A stretch of DNA of 64,000 bases. It comes from Schistocerca nitens (lineage: Eukaryota; Arthropoda; Insecta; Orthoptera; Acrididae). The notes beneath the pieces are model-generated. The model searched no databases. It was not told where the DNA came from and saw nothing but the letters and a program-made list of their open reading frames with translations. A program made the position numbers and the translations under genes. The stretch lies in NCBI RefSeq assembly GCF_023898315.1, contig NC_064621.1, positions 121,282,561-121,346,560 of the forward strand. The letters are read 5' to 3'. Below, in pieces: positions 45,190-56,731 of the stretch. Each line of letters opens with the position of its first letter. The stretch's first letter is position 1.

Positions 45190-46125
45190 TCAGATCCCAG
45201 GGCCAGAGAGGACCCACCTGTTAGAGACAAGTATCTCTCTTGCACACCTCTATGCAGCTACACTGCGCTGGCTGAACACACAATGCCGGGATTGCAGTTC
45301 AGCAGTTGGACTGGGGTGAGGTGTTGGTTGGGTGGGGTGGGGTAGGGTAGGGTGGCTACAGGAAGAAAGTGGCAAGAACTGAGAGGACTGGTATATGGAG
45401 GTTCATAGGGAGACAGTCAGTGTGCAGGAAAGGAATGTTGGAGGGAGTGGTGGCAAGCGTGTAGGACATGAATGAGACACATGGGCACTGGATCTGGTGA
45501 GTCATTCAGCGACGGTGATGGTGATGTGAAGGTGCCTGGAACTTTCTTTACCATACTTACATTAATATTATGAAAATCATCATATGACGGAGATGCTGAC
45601 TCCCAGGCAGCAGCAGCAGTAGTAGTGCATGACGGGAGAGGCAACTGGTTGGGGGAGAGGAGAAGGCTGCGGTGGGGAGGGGGAGGAATAGCAGGAAATG
45701 GATGGGGGATGGTGAAGTGCTGCTGGGGAGCATGCAGGGACAAGGTGGAGAGAGGGTACGGCAGCTAAGTGCAGTCAGGAGGTTAGATGGTGGGCGGGGG
45801 AGAGATGGGGGAGAGCTATGTAGGGCTGGAATGGGAACAGGGAGGGCTAGATGGTTGAGGCCAGGATACATAGGATACATTGCAGTGAGAATTCCTGCCT
45901 GCATAATTCAGAAAAGCTGGTGTTGGTGGGAAGGACCATATGGCACAGGCTGAGAAGCAGTCATTGAAATGAAGAATGTCATGTTAGACGGCGTGCTCAG
46001 CAACAGGGTGGTCCAGTTGTTTGTTGGCCACAGTTTGTCGGTGGCCTTTATAATATTGTGTATCCTTTCATAAAATTGTTACATTCCATCCTGGATTTTA
46101 CATTGTTACATTCTATTAGTTACCT
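45190..46125 (-). mobile_element. Penelope-like fragment, minus strand
   Basis: On the minus strand, GGCCACCGACAAACTGTGGCC, ATGACATTCTTCATTTCAATGACTGC and TTCCCACCAACAC match the plus-strand sequence at 33925-34045. At its right end a plus-oriented tail follows (CATAAAATTGTTACATTCCATCCTGG, 46068-46095), so body and tail are in opposite orientation. The 108- and 115-codon Pro/Ser ORFs here are low-complexity artefacts. Confidence 0.6.
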
Positions 46126-46410
46126 CTAATGAAAGATTTTCTCCTCTCATGCTGTAGATCGTGTTTGACTTTCCAACCTAATATCTGAATATACCTACTT
46201 CCCCATTCTTTGATCAGTGAAGGCATGGTCGAAAAAGTAGACTGCTTCCACATGGTAATTAAGATATTTTCCTAGCTTTAAATGGACATTTTTTCCTAAG
46301 ACATGTAGAACAGTGTATGTCACTTAAATCACCTACTTCCATTTCTCATAGAAACATATTTTATTATTTGCTCTATCAGCATTACTAATATGATAAAAGT
46401 GAAAAATTAC

Positions 46411-46541
46411 CTTGAAACTTTTGTCGGATCAAAACTCGTTCGCCCGTGCAAAACTCTACGATTGTTAAAGGCAACAACATCTCCGGGCAGTAAATGAAAT
46501 CGCAGTTCTGATGATTCTTGACGCATTCGATCGGAGAAAAG
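46411..46541 (-). CDS. Gamma-butyrobetaine dioxygenase-like, penultimate exon
   Basis: The acceptor ATGTCAACAG ends at 46542 and the donor GTAATT begins at 46410. The 131-nt exon enters in phase 0 (LFSDRMRQESSELRFHL) and leaves after two bases of an Arg codon. It contains LLPGDVVAFNNRRVLHGRTS: the His of VLHGR is the distal Fe(II) ligand of the HxD...H facial triad in the TauD/BBOX family. The spacing from this His to the split Arg (12 residues) is close to that in BBOX1. RHLxGxYxDxDEV after it favours BBOX1 over trimethyllysine dioxygenase. The enzyme hydroxylates gamma-butyrobetaine to carnitine using Fe(II), 2-oxoglutarate and oxygen. The 3.7-kb intron downstream holds Tc1 and Penelope-like relics. 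Confidence 0.92.
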
Positions 46542-47198
46542 CTGTTGACATTTTGGGGGAAAAAATCAATAAATACACCAAAACGGAGTAGCTTTACCAA
46601 AGTTGATGGAAAACAGAAAAATTATCACTAAAAACTGACAGTGTAATCATAAGCTGAAAAATTACACCAGTCATAAAATAATAAAAATGAAACTTCCACC
46701 AATAATTTCATGAGTTTATATGATGGAACACAGAAAATAACTGAAATAGACTGAACAAGCTAACTCCATGTAACATCCAAAACTTTTCTATATTCTTATA
46801 GACTCAAAACTGAACCCAAAATACAGGAATAATACCTGCACGATGAATTAACACATTTGTAGCGTACCGGCACTGTTAGCAGAAAAAGCTGTTAATGCCT
46901 CTCACATTGTTATCACTTTCAATAAAAAGCAGGACACAAAATCAGTCGTCGCAAGAGGAACAGTAGCGATAACAGTCATAAAGCAATGGAAATGAAACTT
47001 CCTCAAAGCATACAATGAGTTTCTGTTATTATGATGATGGAGGAGAAATTGTTTTCTACAGTTCTGGAGGAAATCTTTTTTTGTCTATGATATGGAAAGC
47101 TCAGGCAGCATGGAAACAATTTGTGAGTAAAGGAAGCAATTCACCAAACAGTGGAAGTGTTGAATCATCAATAGGCACACAAGAAACAATGAAACTTT

Positions 47199-47200
<2 letters not shown>

Positions 47201-47234
<34 letters not shown>
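47201..47234 (+). repeat. Poly-A tract (34 bp)
   Basis: Homopolymer in the intron; no retrogene body was recognised next to it. Confidence 0.97.
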
Positions 47235-47237
<3 letters not shown>

Positions 47238-48302
47238 TCCTGAGGTTTTACAGACGTGTTTATACTCTGGCTTGAAAAAGGATTCATCCAAAAGCTAGTG
47301 AAGTTTCGTTCTTTTATTGCGCATGACGATTATTTGGCGAGTTCTTTCCTTTACTTACAAATTATTAACTTTTATGACTGCTCTGGAACACATTGAAAAC
47401 ACTTCCCATTACAACATTTTGAGTTGAAAGAGCTGCATGTCTTTGAAGAAATTTAAAGCAATCATTAATTTCAAGAATACTACAGTGTTGTAAAAACCAA
47501 AATTGCTTTATCATGAAGGGCAAAAACATTTTCCAACCACTATGAAAGACATGTTTGAAAGATAAGGATCTCCAGTTTAAGCACGCAAAGAATCACAAGA
47601 TTTTGATGTCCATGATATACAACTTTTTTTTTTTTGTATAAGCTGCTGTTATGGCTGCTGAAAAAAATTTAGTTACTTGCCATTCAGAAACCCAAATTTA
47701 CTGACATGTTTCCTCTTCAAAATATATGCAGAAAGGTTACAAAAGTCATGCTGAACACAGCTTTTATTTAATTACCATTTAACAAAATTAACAACAGTTT
47801 AAAAGAATGTACATTAAAATTGAAGCTTCATACACAAGGTATAGCATCATATAAAAGTAATGTCATCAGAGTACAACTGAGTGAGACAATGTGATGTTAC
47901 ATAGAAAGAGCAGAACACTGTCACCAGGTGGCATGAATAGTACCACAAGGTAGCACTGAACATGTTCAACTGTCAAATACAGATGCAAAATTATTTAAAC
48001 ACAAAGCGTATCAAATAGGATGTTATACAACAAAGACCATAAAACACATTGTTACAATATATCAAAAGCAGGAAAATTATAATGAAAATGAAACCCAAAT
48101 CTAAATTAAAGCATAAGGATGGGGGAGAAACCAGGAAAGCTAGATGGCACAGTATAAAATGTATCGTATTACATAACACGTACATTATGTTTTACAAAAT
48201 ACAGAATCTTCTTAAGCTGCATTGCTAAAACAAAGTTCAAATGGCTAAAATTAAGAATGGAAAGATGTGGGGAAAAAGAGGTGCCAATTGAAGAGTTCTT
48301 TT

Positions 48303-48303
<1 letters not shown>

Positions 48304-48350
<47 letters not shown>
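48304..48350 (+). repeat. Poly-T tract (47 bp)
   Basis: Homopolymer in the intron; it could be the tail of a minus-strand retrocopy to its right, but I see no target duplication. Confidence 0.97.
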
Positions 48351-48351
<1 letters not shown>

Positions 48352-48785
48352 TTAGACGTATTCACGAACAGTGAATAACATGACATAATAATTAATTAAA
48401 ATAAATATAATTTTAGTAATAGATAACATTGATAAAAAGCATAAAGAAATGTGTGCAGCTACATTGCAGAGGTTAAAGAGTAAAATCAGTTTACATGACT
48501 AATTATATGATGCTAAAATTTGTATGAAGTTAAATTATTGTCAAAACTCTGGTTGAAATATACCATTGCAAAATGAGTGAACATTAACAAAATGACAAAC
48601 AACAGAATGTGGTCCATATTGGATTTACATAGGCTGTGTATGTAATTTGTGACTGCCAATAAAGAGTGAAGATAAAAAAAGTGGGGAGGGGGAGAGGGGG
48701 AAATAAATAAGAGTGGGAGGGTTGGGGTTAGTTAAAATAAAGAAGAAGAAAAGAAAAAAGAAACAGAAAAAGCTCAAAAGGAATG

Positions 48786-48885
48786 TTGGTTGGTTGATTT
48801 GGGGGAGGGGACAAACTATGAGGTCATCAGTCCCATCAGGTTAGGGAAGGATGGTAAAGGATATCGGCCACGTCCAAGAGGAAGG
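48786..48885 (-). mobile_element. SINE-related fragment
   Basis: GGTTGGTTGATTTGGGGGAGGGGAC, GAGGTCATCAGTCCCATCAGG, GGGAAGGATGG and ATCGGCCACGTCC recall the 3' half of the tRNA SINE at 31600-31680 (GAGGTCATTAGAG..., GGATGGGGAAGGAAATCGGCCATGTCC) but with a different start. Probably a related SINE family. Confidence 0.6.
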
Positions 48886-49357
48886 GACAACATGGATGGG
48901 AGATAAAGAGAATGGTGGCACAAGAAAACAATTTAGTATCACACAAAAGCAGAAATTGGTCAACAAACTGTAACAAAAAGTACAGTTACATTGAACATCA
49001 TATAAAAAGTGGGGGGACGGGGGAGTAACAAAGGTACAAGACTCCCATATAAAAAGGATGAAAGTATGCAGGAAAAATAAAAAGAAGGATATACAGTAGA
49101 ACCTGGAAATAATCTACACGTGCAACAGGCCATCAATAACAATCAACAATCAACTGTGAGCTGACCCTGTTTAATTGTCTGTTTTAATGTCTGAAGAGAA
49201 CTATTAGAATGATGAATATAAATTTCAGACTCCTCAGGAATGTCCAAATCCCATCCTTTTGAAGCAATATGCAAGAGTTCCAAGCAGCCATTAATTGAGG
49301 ACAGAATGCGTCCTTCATTTTTTAAACGTGGACCAAGGGCGCTGTTGTTTTTACAAG

Positions 49358-49788
49358 TTGTTGTTGTGGTCTTCAGTCCAGAGACTGGTTTGATGCAGCT
49401 CTCCATGCTACTCTATCCTGTGCAAGCTCCTTCATCTCCAAGTAACTACTGCACCCTACATCCTTCTGAATCTGCTTATGTATTTATCTCTTGGTCTCCC
49501 TCTAACATTTTTACCCTCCACATTGTCCTCCAATACTAACTTGGTGATCCCTTGATGCCTCAGAACATGTCCTAACAACGGATCCCTTCTTCTAGTCAAG
49601 TTGTGCCACAGATTCCTCCTCTCCTCAATTCTATTCAGTAATCTATTCATTAGTTACGTGATGTACCCATCTAATCTTCAGCATTCTTCTGTTGCACCAC
49701 ATTTCAAAAGCTTCTATTCTCTTCTTGTCTAAACTATTTATCCTCCATGTTTCACATCCATACATGGCTACACTCCATACAGGTACTT
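49358..49788 (-). mobile_element. 5'-truncated RTE copy in the dioxygenase intron
   Basis: Matches the 3' end of the RTE at 20213-20680 (TTG units, then GTGGTCTTCAGTCC...GGTTTGATGCAGCTC). It is flanked by a 10-bp target duplication TTTTTACAAG (49348-49357, 49789-49798). It is an ordinary 5'-truncated insertion of about 430 bp and encodes only the last residues after RT, with stops. Confidence 0.92.
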
Positions 49789-50240
49789 TTTTTACAAGTA
49801 TGTCACATAAACCACAATCAATTTTGTATATTCCAGAGTTTTTAAGTTTGTGTGTCCTGCTACCAAGGCAAAAGCATAAAAGTAACCCAATACTTTTTTT
49901 TTACACTATTTTTTACATTGGCTTAATTGAAGCTCTAGCCTATTTTTTCACAAACTGAGCAAAAGTAAGATAAGGAACTAAATTTGGTTTTCTCAATAGA
50001 TGTGGTTTTCGCCTGTTAAAAAAATTTTATTTCTCATTGCACGAATAAAGTTTTCAGTATATATAATTTGGTATTGGTACTTGTTCCTGGCACAAAAAAG
50101 GAAGCAGTACCAATAATGAGATAACAAGAATCAATGCATTTTCTCAACACTAGTTCAATGTTATTTTAAGGGGAAAAATACATTTGATAAATACATAAAT
50201 GCTGATGATCTTCACTGACATGAAGTGTATTTTAACTTAC

Positions 50241-50378
50241 CTTATAGGCATGGTAAAAGGGAACAACTATGTGAGATGGTGTTTGGAGAGGTCCCATGGT
50301 TCGATTATTGTAATGTATCTCTGTAATATCGCCATCTTGATTCAAGCAAATTACTGGCCACAACTGCGAGTAACGTTT
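50241..50378 (-). CDS. Gamma-butyrobetaine dioxygenase-like, upstream exon
   Basis: The exon lies between acceptor CTTTCTTTCAG (ending 50379) and donor GTAAGT (from 50240). It has exactly 46 codons in phase 0: KRYSQLWPVICLNQDGDITE..., then IHYNNRTMGP and FYHAYK. This is the BBOX/TMLHE segment with VI-LD-DG-x-I-x-x-(I/V)-x-(F/Y)-NN and the helix FYxAYK, just before the region encoded by the next exon, with no residue missing at the join. The protein's Fe-binding HxD and its N-terminal zinc-binding domain must be in exons further upstream; I could not find them between 50379 and 64000. There is no sign of decay in any of the three exons. Confidence 0.92.
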
Positions 50379-51335
50379 CTGAAAGAAAGATTTACAGTCT
50401 AAGCCAAATTATAAGAAATAATTTTATTTATCTGCCTTACAGTGGATGGAAAAATGTGAGTCTAAGTTGTCTGGTTACAATGTTGATGGCTGCAAAGCTT
50501 TACTCTGAGTAACAGTGCAATTGGTAAACACATAACATGAGGAATTATTAATGAGGAAAGAGCTGCAGCAACCCGCCACAGTTCAGCATTCAAATTTATT
50601 TTATTACAGTTTATTAGTGTTGGATGACTATCTACATAAGATGCACATTTATATCTACAATTCACAAGGCAAATAGAAGCCCAAATGTTGTGTAACATGG
50701 GATTCTACAAGATAACATATTGCACTTTTATTGTCTTAGGCCGATGAAAGATGTTCATGCATGTTGAGAATGTAGTCTCAGGTCGTTGTTAAATCTGTGA
50801 CATCCCACAGTGCATTCTCATTTTGAATGTACAGGTGAAGTGTAAGTCACATCTGCTCCAGACATTGCCAAGATGCAACAGTGAGTAAACCCCTCCACCT
50901 ACTGTGGCGGAGCATTTTCTCATTAGCTGCAGCAGCTTGATGGTGCCTTGGGGGCCAAGGAACAAAAGGGTGTGTGTGCAAGAAAGTAAATGATTTTAAA
51001 ACAGTTGAAAGTTGGTTACATAAAAATAACATTGATTGAATGAATGGATTTAATAGCTGATGTCAAAGCAAGCCACATATATTTTGGAATCTGTCGCTGA
51101 GCTACGAAGTTAGATAGATCTGTTCATCAGCTACTGTAACTGAAAACTGTACATAAAATGCAGAAGAGGTGACGCTAAATGATTAATGTCAATATGGTAG
51201 CTTGGGCAGATTACAGCTCTCTTCCAGCACCGACATGTCACGACAGGGTTACAAAGTCCAACACAGCCCTGTTACGCTGCATGGTAGGCTCACAAAAGTG
51301 ATTAACTACAACAGCCACCCAACTTTCTTTACAAT
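50379..51335. other. Region upstream of the visible exon, no gene seen
   Basis: By gene orientation it should be intron. No further exon is recognised. Confidence 0.5.
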
Positions 51336-51339
51336 GTAA

Positions 51340-52230
51340 AGTGAACATACGAGGTGGAATCCAAAATTTTCGAGACTGATGCTGCCATCTGGAAAGTAGG
51401 AGTAGTAGATCTTTGCACCGCTAGGTGGCATTAGCTGCATATCTGATGAGTAAGTGAGCGGAGTGGCATTCAGCTGGGAGAATGTGTTGCATGTCCACAG
51501 TAATTACCGTGATACTCTGTGTTTGGTGTGTAGCAATTTTACGATGGATCCGCAAACAGAACAGCGCATGTTTATCAAATTCTGCGTGAATCTTAGGAAA
51601 AGTGCTATGGAGACCCTTGCAATGACTTGATTATGACCCAGAGACAACGCAACAATCATCCCAGTGGAAGAGCCCGGACTCTCTAAGATGCAAAAGAGGG
51701 AGACAGGTGAAGACCAAAGTGAAGAGCATGATCATCATTTTCTTTGATACCAAGGGAATTTTGTATAAAGAATTCATCCCACCCAACCAAACAGTGAATT
51801 CCGCATACTACTGGGACATTTTGTGACAGTTCCACGAAAGCATGCAGCGATGATGGCCCGAATGTTGGCATCAAGGGAACTGGCTGCTGCATCATGACAA
51901 CACACCCTGTCACACGTCCTTGCTCACCAGGACCTTTTTGGCAAAAAGCAACATGACAGTTGTACCCCCACCCACCATACTCACCTGATTTGGCACTTTG
52001 CGACTAGGCACTATTCCAAAACTGAAACTCAAGTTGAAAGGCCGTCAGTTTGACACTCTAGAGAGGAATCAAGAAGCATCACTGGCGGTAATAAACACCC
52101 TCAAAGAACAGGACTTCCAGTCGCAGAAGTGCTGGGACCGGTATGTACGTGTGGATGGGAACTACTTCGAGGGTGATGGTAACCATTAGTCCAAAGGTAA
52201 GGTTTCAACAGATGGCAGCACCATTCCCAA
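51340..52230 (+). pseudogene. mariner-family transposase, internally deleted
   Basis: The N-terminal start is MDPQTEQRMFIKFCVNLRKSA (from 51544). After a deletion, the C-terminal half follows in shifting frames: MIIIFFDTKGILYKEFIPP-like (51730-51790), a NWLLHHDNTPCHTSLLT segment (51880-51930) with the second catalytic Asp, and LKGRQFDTLERNQEASLAV to YFEGDG (52035-52190). The first catalytic Asp region is missing. A different mariner lineage from the one at 18540. Confidence 0.85.
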
Positions 52231-52539
52231 CACACTGTTCACAAGGTACAACATTCATTAACCCAACACTATGGAACATCACTTGGCTCCCCGGTGCAGG
52301 AAACAAATTGAAAGAGAGTAAAGGAGATAGTAATTGCGATTTTCCAAGAAATTTTATTGAAAAAAAGAGAAGAAGGTATGACATAGCTGCGAGCAACACA
52401 ATTCAATAACTAAGAAGATATGGATGGGCTCACGTATTGCTATTGGCTAAAGTGATTTGAATAATCAAGACGAGAGAAGTTTATTCAGTGCTGAAACTGA
52501 AGAAGCACCCTTTCAAACTATGAAAGAGGTCACAGTGTT

Positions 52540-53300
52540 CCCACACAGGCTGTACTTCGATTGGTGAAACTTACTGAAAACACACGGAGAAATATTACAG
52601 GTGACAATTGGTACTCATCAGTAGAACTTGTCAATGAATTCTTTAAAAAAAGGGCCTCACATATGTCAGCACACTGAAAAGAAATAAAAAGGAAATACCA
52701 CATCAGTTTCCACCTAATAAGAAACTATGTTTGAAGACAACTGTTTATGATTTTACAGATAACATGAAACATGTTCCCTTTGTGCTCAAGAAGCCAAAAG
52801 CTGCAATTCTGATCTCTTCTATGCACCATGTAGTAAACAAAGATCCTCAATATAATATTATAAAAGGTGGTGTATACTGCCCATTCCTCAAGTTGTCGGA
52901 CGAGAAGACACCTTTGGCCATTTTCTTCAGATTAGTGAATGATGCTTATGATGTGAATTCTTATGTGGTACATAAAGCTTATCAAAAGGAGAAATAAAGG
53001 TGAGATTGATCTTCATGAAGACTCTAGCAAGACATCTTGCTGAGACTCGTATGAAGCATAAACCTTCTATAGGATGCTCCCCGCAACAGTTGAGTGACAC
53101 CATCACAAGAATATTTCACATACAAGATGAGCCGCAGACGCTGAAAGAACAATTTGAGGAAAAAAAAAAGAACGTGCCCTTTGCCTTCCTCGTCTGAAGA
53201 GGAAAACAACATTTCCTTGTCAAAAGTGTGGTGTCCCAATTTGTTTGGAGTGTTCAAGGAAGGTCTGTGTGAAATGCATGCAAGCTGAAAGTGACTAAAA
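52540..53300 (+). pseudogene. piggyBac-like transposase C-terminal relic
   Basis: Reads NITGDNWYSSVELVNEFFKK (52590-52650) with the GDNW catalytic Asp region. It continues DNMKHVPFVLKKPKAAILIS, a degraded TKGGV (IIKGGVYC) segment, PLAIFFRLVNDAYDVNSYVV and, near 53220-53280, a Cys-rich tail (CPNLFGVFK). The order is that of piggyBac-derived transposases. The N terminus is missing or unrecognisable, and stops are present. Confidence 0.85.
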
Positions 53301-53411
53301 TATGATTCAGGATCTCGTAAGACTATGTAATTAGTCTGTACTTGTTCTTTCAAAAGTAAAAAGTGGCAAGATTTTGCCCTTTATTGAATTACAGAGTGGA
53401 ATAGATGCTTC

Positions 53412-53505
53412 CAGAATGAGATTTTCACTCTGCAGCGAAGTGTGCGCTGATATGAGCTAGATATGAGCTAGATATGAGCTGATATGAGCTAGATGCTCTA
53501 TTTTG
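53412..53505 (+). repeat. Repeat fragment and ATATGAGCTAG tandem
   Basis: CCAGAATGAGATTTTCACTCTGCAGCGAAGTGTGCGCTGATATGA is a piece I recognise as a common orthopteran interspersed repeat. It is followed by several copies of GATATGAGCTA. Confidence 0.6.
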
Positions 53506-53880
53506 AAATGATGAGCAGTAAACTCAAAGCTGAATTTGCATCCAATTTCTAATAAATGAGGTGTATTTTTCCAACTAGTTACTTTGCAAATCTGTAATAT
53601 TATGTCTCTGACAATAATCACTGAGTGAGTAGAGAGCTGACTATCTACTGTTATTTTTGTAACACACAAATTAAAAACACACCACATATTTTGATTGAGT
53701 GATTAACTGAGAGAGTATGGGACCATACAGCGAGGTCATCAGAAATGCGAGTCCAAAGGGGGTTACTAAGAAAGAGTATGCTAAAAGTGAACTGATAGAG
53801 GAGTCAAATTATAAAAGAATGAACATTAAACACACACAGTATATGCATAAAAGGTGGGACCAAATCTAAAAACTGGAAAA
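53505..53880. other. Spacer without gene
   Basis: Nothing coding. GGGACCATACAGCGAGGTCATC near 53721 recalls the SINE-related fragment at 48786. Confidence 0.5.
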
Positions 53881-53883
<3 letters not shown>

Positions 53884-53929
<46 letters not shown>

Positions 53930-53946
53930 GAGGGGGGGGGGGGGGG
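53884..53946 (+). repeat. (GT)n followed by G-run
   Basis: GT units at 53884-53927, then a G-rich run interrupted by one A (53928-53946). It coincides with the 3' end of the I-like LINE. Confidence 0.96.
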
Positions 53947-53999
53947 AGATCACATGAAGACTGCAAAAGCAGTTCCAATCACAACCAACCCGCCCCCTG

Positions 54000-55900
54000 T
54001 CCCAAGACGAAAGGAGAACCTTATACTTGGAAATAAAAACCACTTGCACAGAGGAAACCGAGGACCAGGTCTACCATCCACGGATCATCTGCTAATATTA
54101 AATTTAAAGAAGCAGGAAGACTATACTTAGTACGAAGGGTCGAAAGAAGGGGACATGCCACCAATATGTGAGATATCGCCAGTCTGGTGCCATAACCACA
54201 TTATGGGGTGGATCATTACGTAGGAGGAAACAATGGGTGAGCCGGGTATGGCAAATCTGTGGTCTAGGCACCATCCAAATGCGGGGGTGGGGGTTACAGG
54301 AGGAAAGACACGGAGCGCAGTCCAGTGAGTGCAGATGGAGATCCTGGCAGAGGGTAGTGAGAAGCATGCCAGCCGGCAATCTCACCCGTGGGTGGGTGTT
54401 AAGAGGGAGACATCCCTCATTGGCGAAGAGCACAGGGTATACAGGATGGTCAGAGAATTGGCTCCGTTGGACGTGTAGAGGGAAATCCCTGCTTCTGTGA
54501 GGAGACTATCATCAGGTCATCAGGATTAGAGGGAATGGCACCAGTAGCCAGAGGCACCCCACAATGATGATCAAGGAGTTTCAAAGTGGAAGGAGCTGCT
54601 GAGGCACAAACCTGACTACCATAATCGATTCTGGACAAAACCAGGGCACGGTAAAGATGTGTGGGCCAGGAGGCGGAGGGCATTAAGCTTCTGCATGCAT
54701 GTAGTCTTTAGGTGACGAATGTGGGGCAGCCATGTTAGCTTGTTATCAAAAATAAGGCCCAAGAAAGGGGGACTGTGTTACAACATCAAGGAGCTCATTG
54801 CCTAAATAAAGTTCTGGATCAGGGTTGTACTGTGGGTCAATGACAAAAAATGCATAACCCACATTTTGGAGGAGGAAAACTGGAAGCCATGGGCGGTGGC
54901 CCACGTAGAGGTCCATCGGATGGCGCCTTGGAGCTGGTGCTCAGCAGACACCAAGTGGGAGCTGCACCAAAAGTAAAAATTTTCAATGTACAACACCGGG
55001 GTAACCAGAGGTCCAACAGAGGTTACAAGCCCATTTATGGCAATGAGGAAGAGCGTGACACTTAGCATAGAACCCTGTGAAATACCATTCTCCTGAATCT
55101 GAGGGGTGCTGAGTGAAATGCCAACTCCAACCCAGAAGAGCCGGTAAGATAAAAACTCATGCATAAAAATCGGAAGGGGACCACGGAAGCCCCAGTCATG
55201 GAGGGTAACTAAAATGTGATGGCAACAAGCCATGTCATTCGCCTTATGTAGGTCAAAGAACACTGCGACAAGGTGCAAACGGTGAGTAAAAGCTTGTCAG
55301 ATGGTTGAGTCCAATCGGAGTAAATGGTCAGTTGGAGACGGCCCTGCCTGGAAGCCACACTGATTTGAGTACCCAACATAATCTGGAGTAGACCATCCTT
55401 TCAAGCAGTTTACAAAGCACATCTGTAAGTCTAATGGGGGGCGGTAGTTATCGAAAGACGTTGGGATTTTCCCGGGCTTAAGGACAGGAATAACTATACT
55501 GTCTCGCCTTTGTGATGGAAAAGCACCCGTGAGCCAGATGTGATTGAAGACCCTGAGGAGCTGTTGCCTCTGGGGAACGTCCAAGTGTTGAATCGTCTGA
55601 CTGTGAATGGAGTCTGGCTCTGTGGCTGTGTCTCGTGAAGAGCTAAGAACCTGCACCAATTCCCATTCATTGAAAGGAGCATTGTAGGGCTCAACGTGGT
55701 GTGGGATGAATGGAGGGGGGGTCTATTCAACTCTGCGTTTCTGCTGGAGAAAGGCAGGAGGATAGGAAGCGGAAGATGATGCCATCACAAAGTGTGTCGC
55801 AAGGTGTTCTGTGAGGACCAATGGATCAGTGCACAGAGCTCCTTGGATGTCCAGAGCCTGGACAGTTGACTGTTGCTGGCGGCCCAGAATGCTACAGACC
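54000..55900 (-). pseudogene. I-like LINE ORF2: reverse transcriptase and C-terminal part
   Basis: RT pieces: SIVIPVLKPGKIPTSFDNYRP (55500), DYVGYSNQCGFQAGPSPTDHL (55340), then in another frame FFDLHKANDMACCHHILVTL (55250; the first catalytic motif altered), ENGISQGSMLSVTLFLIAING (55080), and VLYIENFYFW where YADD should be. The catalytic dyad is lost. Downstream, RALVLSRIDYGSQVCASAAPS (54640) is the usual post-RT motif. Confidence 0.85.
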
Positions 55901-56067
55901 TTCAACCAAACCTGCAATACAGAGTCATATGTCCTCAGGGAGGAAACACAGCACTCCCAGCAATCCTTTTTATTCTGCTTAACAATGTAATGAGCCTTAG
56001 CACAAAGATGCTTAAAAGTGAGGATGTTTGTCTGGGAGGGGTGTCGCTTAAATAGCTGCAGCACCCA

Positions 56068-56703
56068 TCAGTGGTCCTGGACAGTGACTGCAATGTCTTT
56101 GGTCCACCATGGTACCAGCAGATGACGAGGGGGTCCTATGGATAGCGGGACAGCAGTGCCAGCAGCATGGAAAAGAGCGGCAGAGATGCCTTGCGCGACT
56201 ACATCAACAGAATTCGAGAGGGAGGTGTCAAAGTGGACAGTAGACATGTATAAAGGCCAATTGGTCCTGCAGAATGCCCAACATGGAGACCTGTCTGCCT
56301 GGCGGCAGCAGGGGAACGATAGTGTCACTGGGAAGTGGTCACTGTCACAAAGGTCATCATGGGATGACCAATGTAGGGAAGCCACGAGTGCAGGGGAGGA
56401 GATTGCGAGATCGATAGCAGAGAAGGTGCCATGAGCGGCACTGAAGTGGGTAGGGGAACCATCGTTGAGGAGACACAAATCGAAGTCCATGATAAGTTGG
56501 TCGATTAGAATACCCCGAGCCATTGATGTAACACTCCCCCACAGTGGATGGTGGGCACTGAAATCCCCAAGGAGGAGAAATGGGGGCGTTTCTTGGAGGA
56601 CAAGACAGAACGCAGAATAAGAGGAGACAAGACATTGCATTTCTGGTAGGTGACAATAGCAGCCGTTGCAGTTCCACTGGATGAGCGTGTGGCGTGAGTC
56701 CAA
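56068..56703 (-). pseudogene. I-like LINE ORF2: endonuclease domain
   Basis: Starts ILQWNCNG-like (LIQWNCNGCYCHLPEMQCLV), with FCLVLQET, LLLGDFSAHHPLWG (metal site), FSAIDLAISS and DSDHFPVTLS (catalytic SDH). An apparent internal deletion removes sequence between LQET and PPFLLLGDF. Open for 211 codons. Confidence 0.88.
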
Positions 56704-56731
56704 GGCAGATATGAAGGAGCCAAGGAGGAGG

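Larger units (their letters stand above)
42742..46410 (-). other. Intron of the dioxygenase gene (3669 bp)
   Basis: GT-AG intron. It contains (CT)n/(CA)n runs, a decayed Tc1-like element and a Penelope-like block. The stretch 44116-45185 shows nothing recognisable. Confidence 0.85.
46542..50240 (-). other. Intron of the dioxygenase gene (3699 bp)
   Basis: GT-AG intron in phase 0. It contains a 34-bp poly-A (47201-47234), a 47-bp poly-T (48304-48350), a SINE-like fragment near 48786 and an RTE stub at 49358-49788. Otherwise AT-rich and unassigned. Confidence 0.85.

Noticed and set aside
45417-45904. Two overlapping Pro/Ser-rich minus ORFs of 108 and 115 codons
   Set aside because: Low-complexity sequence in a Penelope-like fragment; no protein signature.
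46385-46600. The 71-codon ORF beginning MVKLLRFGVFIDFFP
   Set aside because: It is the wrong frame over the dioxygenase exon. The supported frame is set by splice sites and by the LLPGDVVAFNNRRVLHGR motif.
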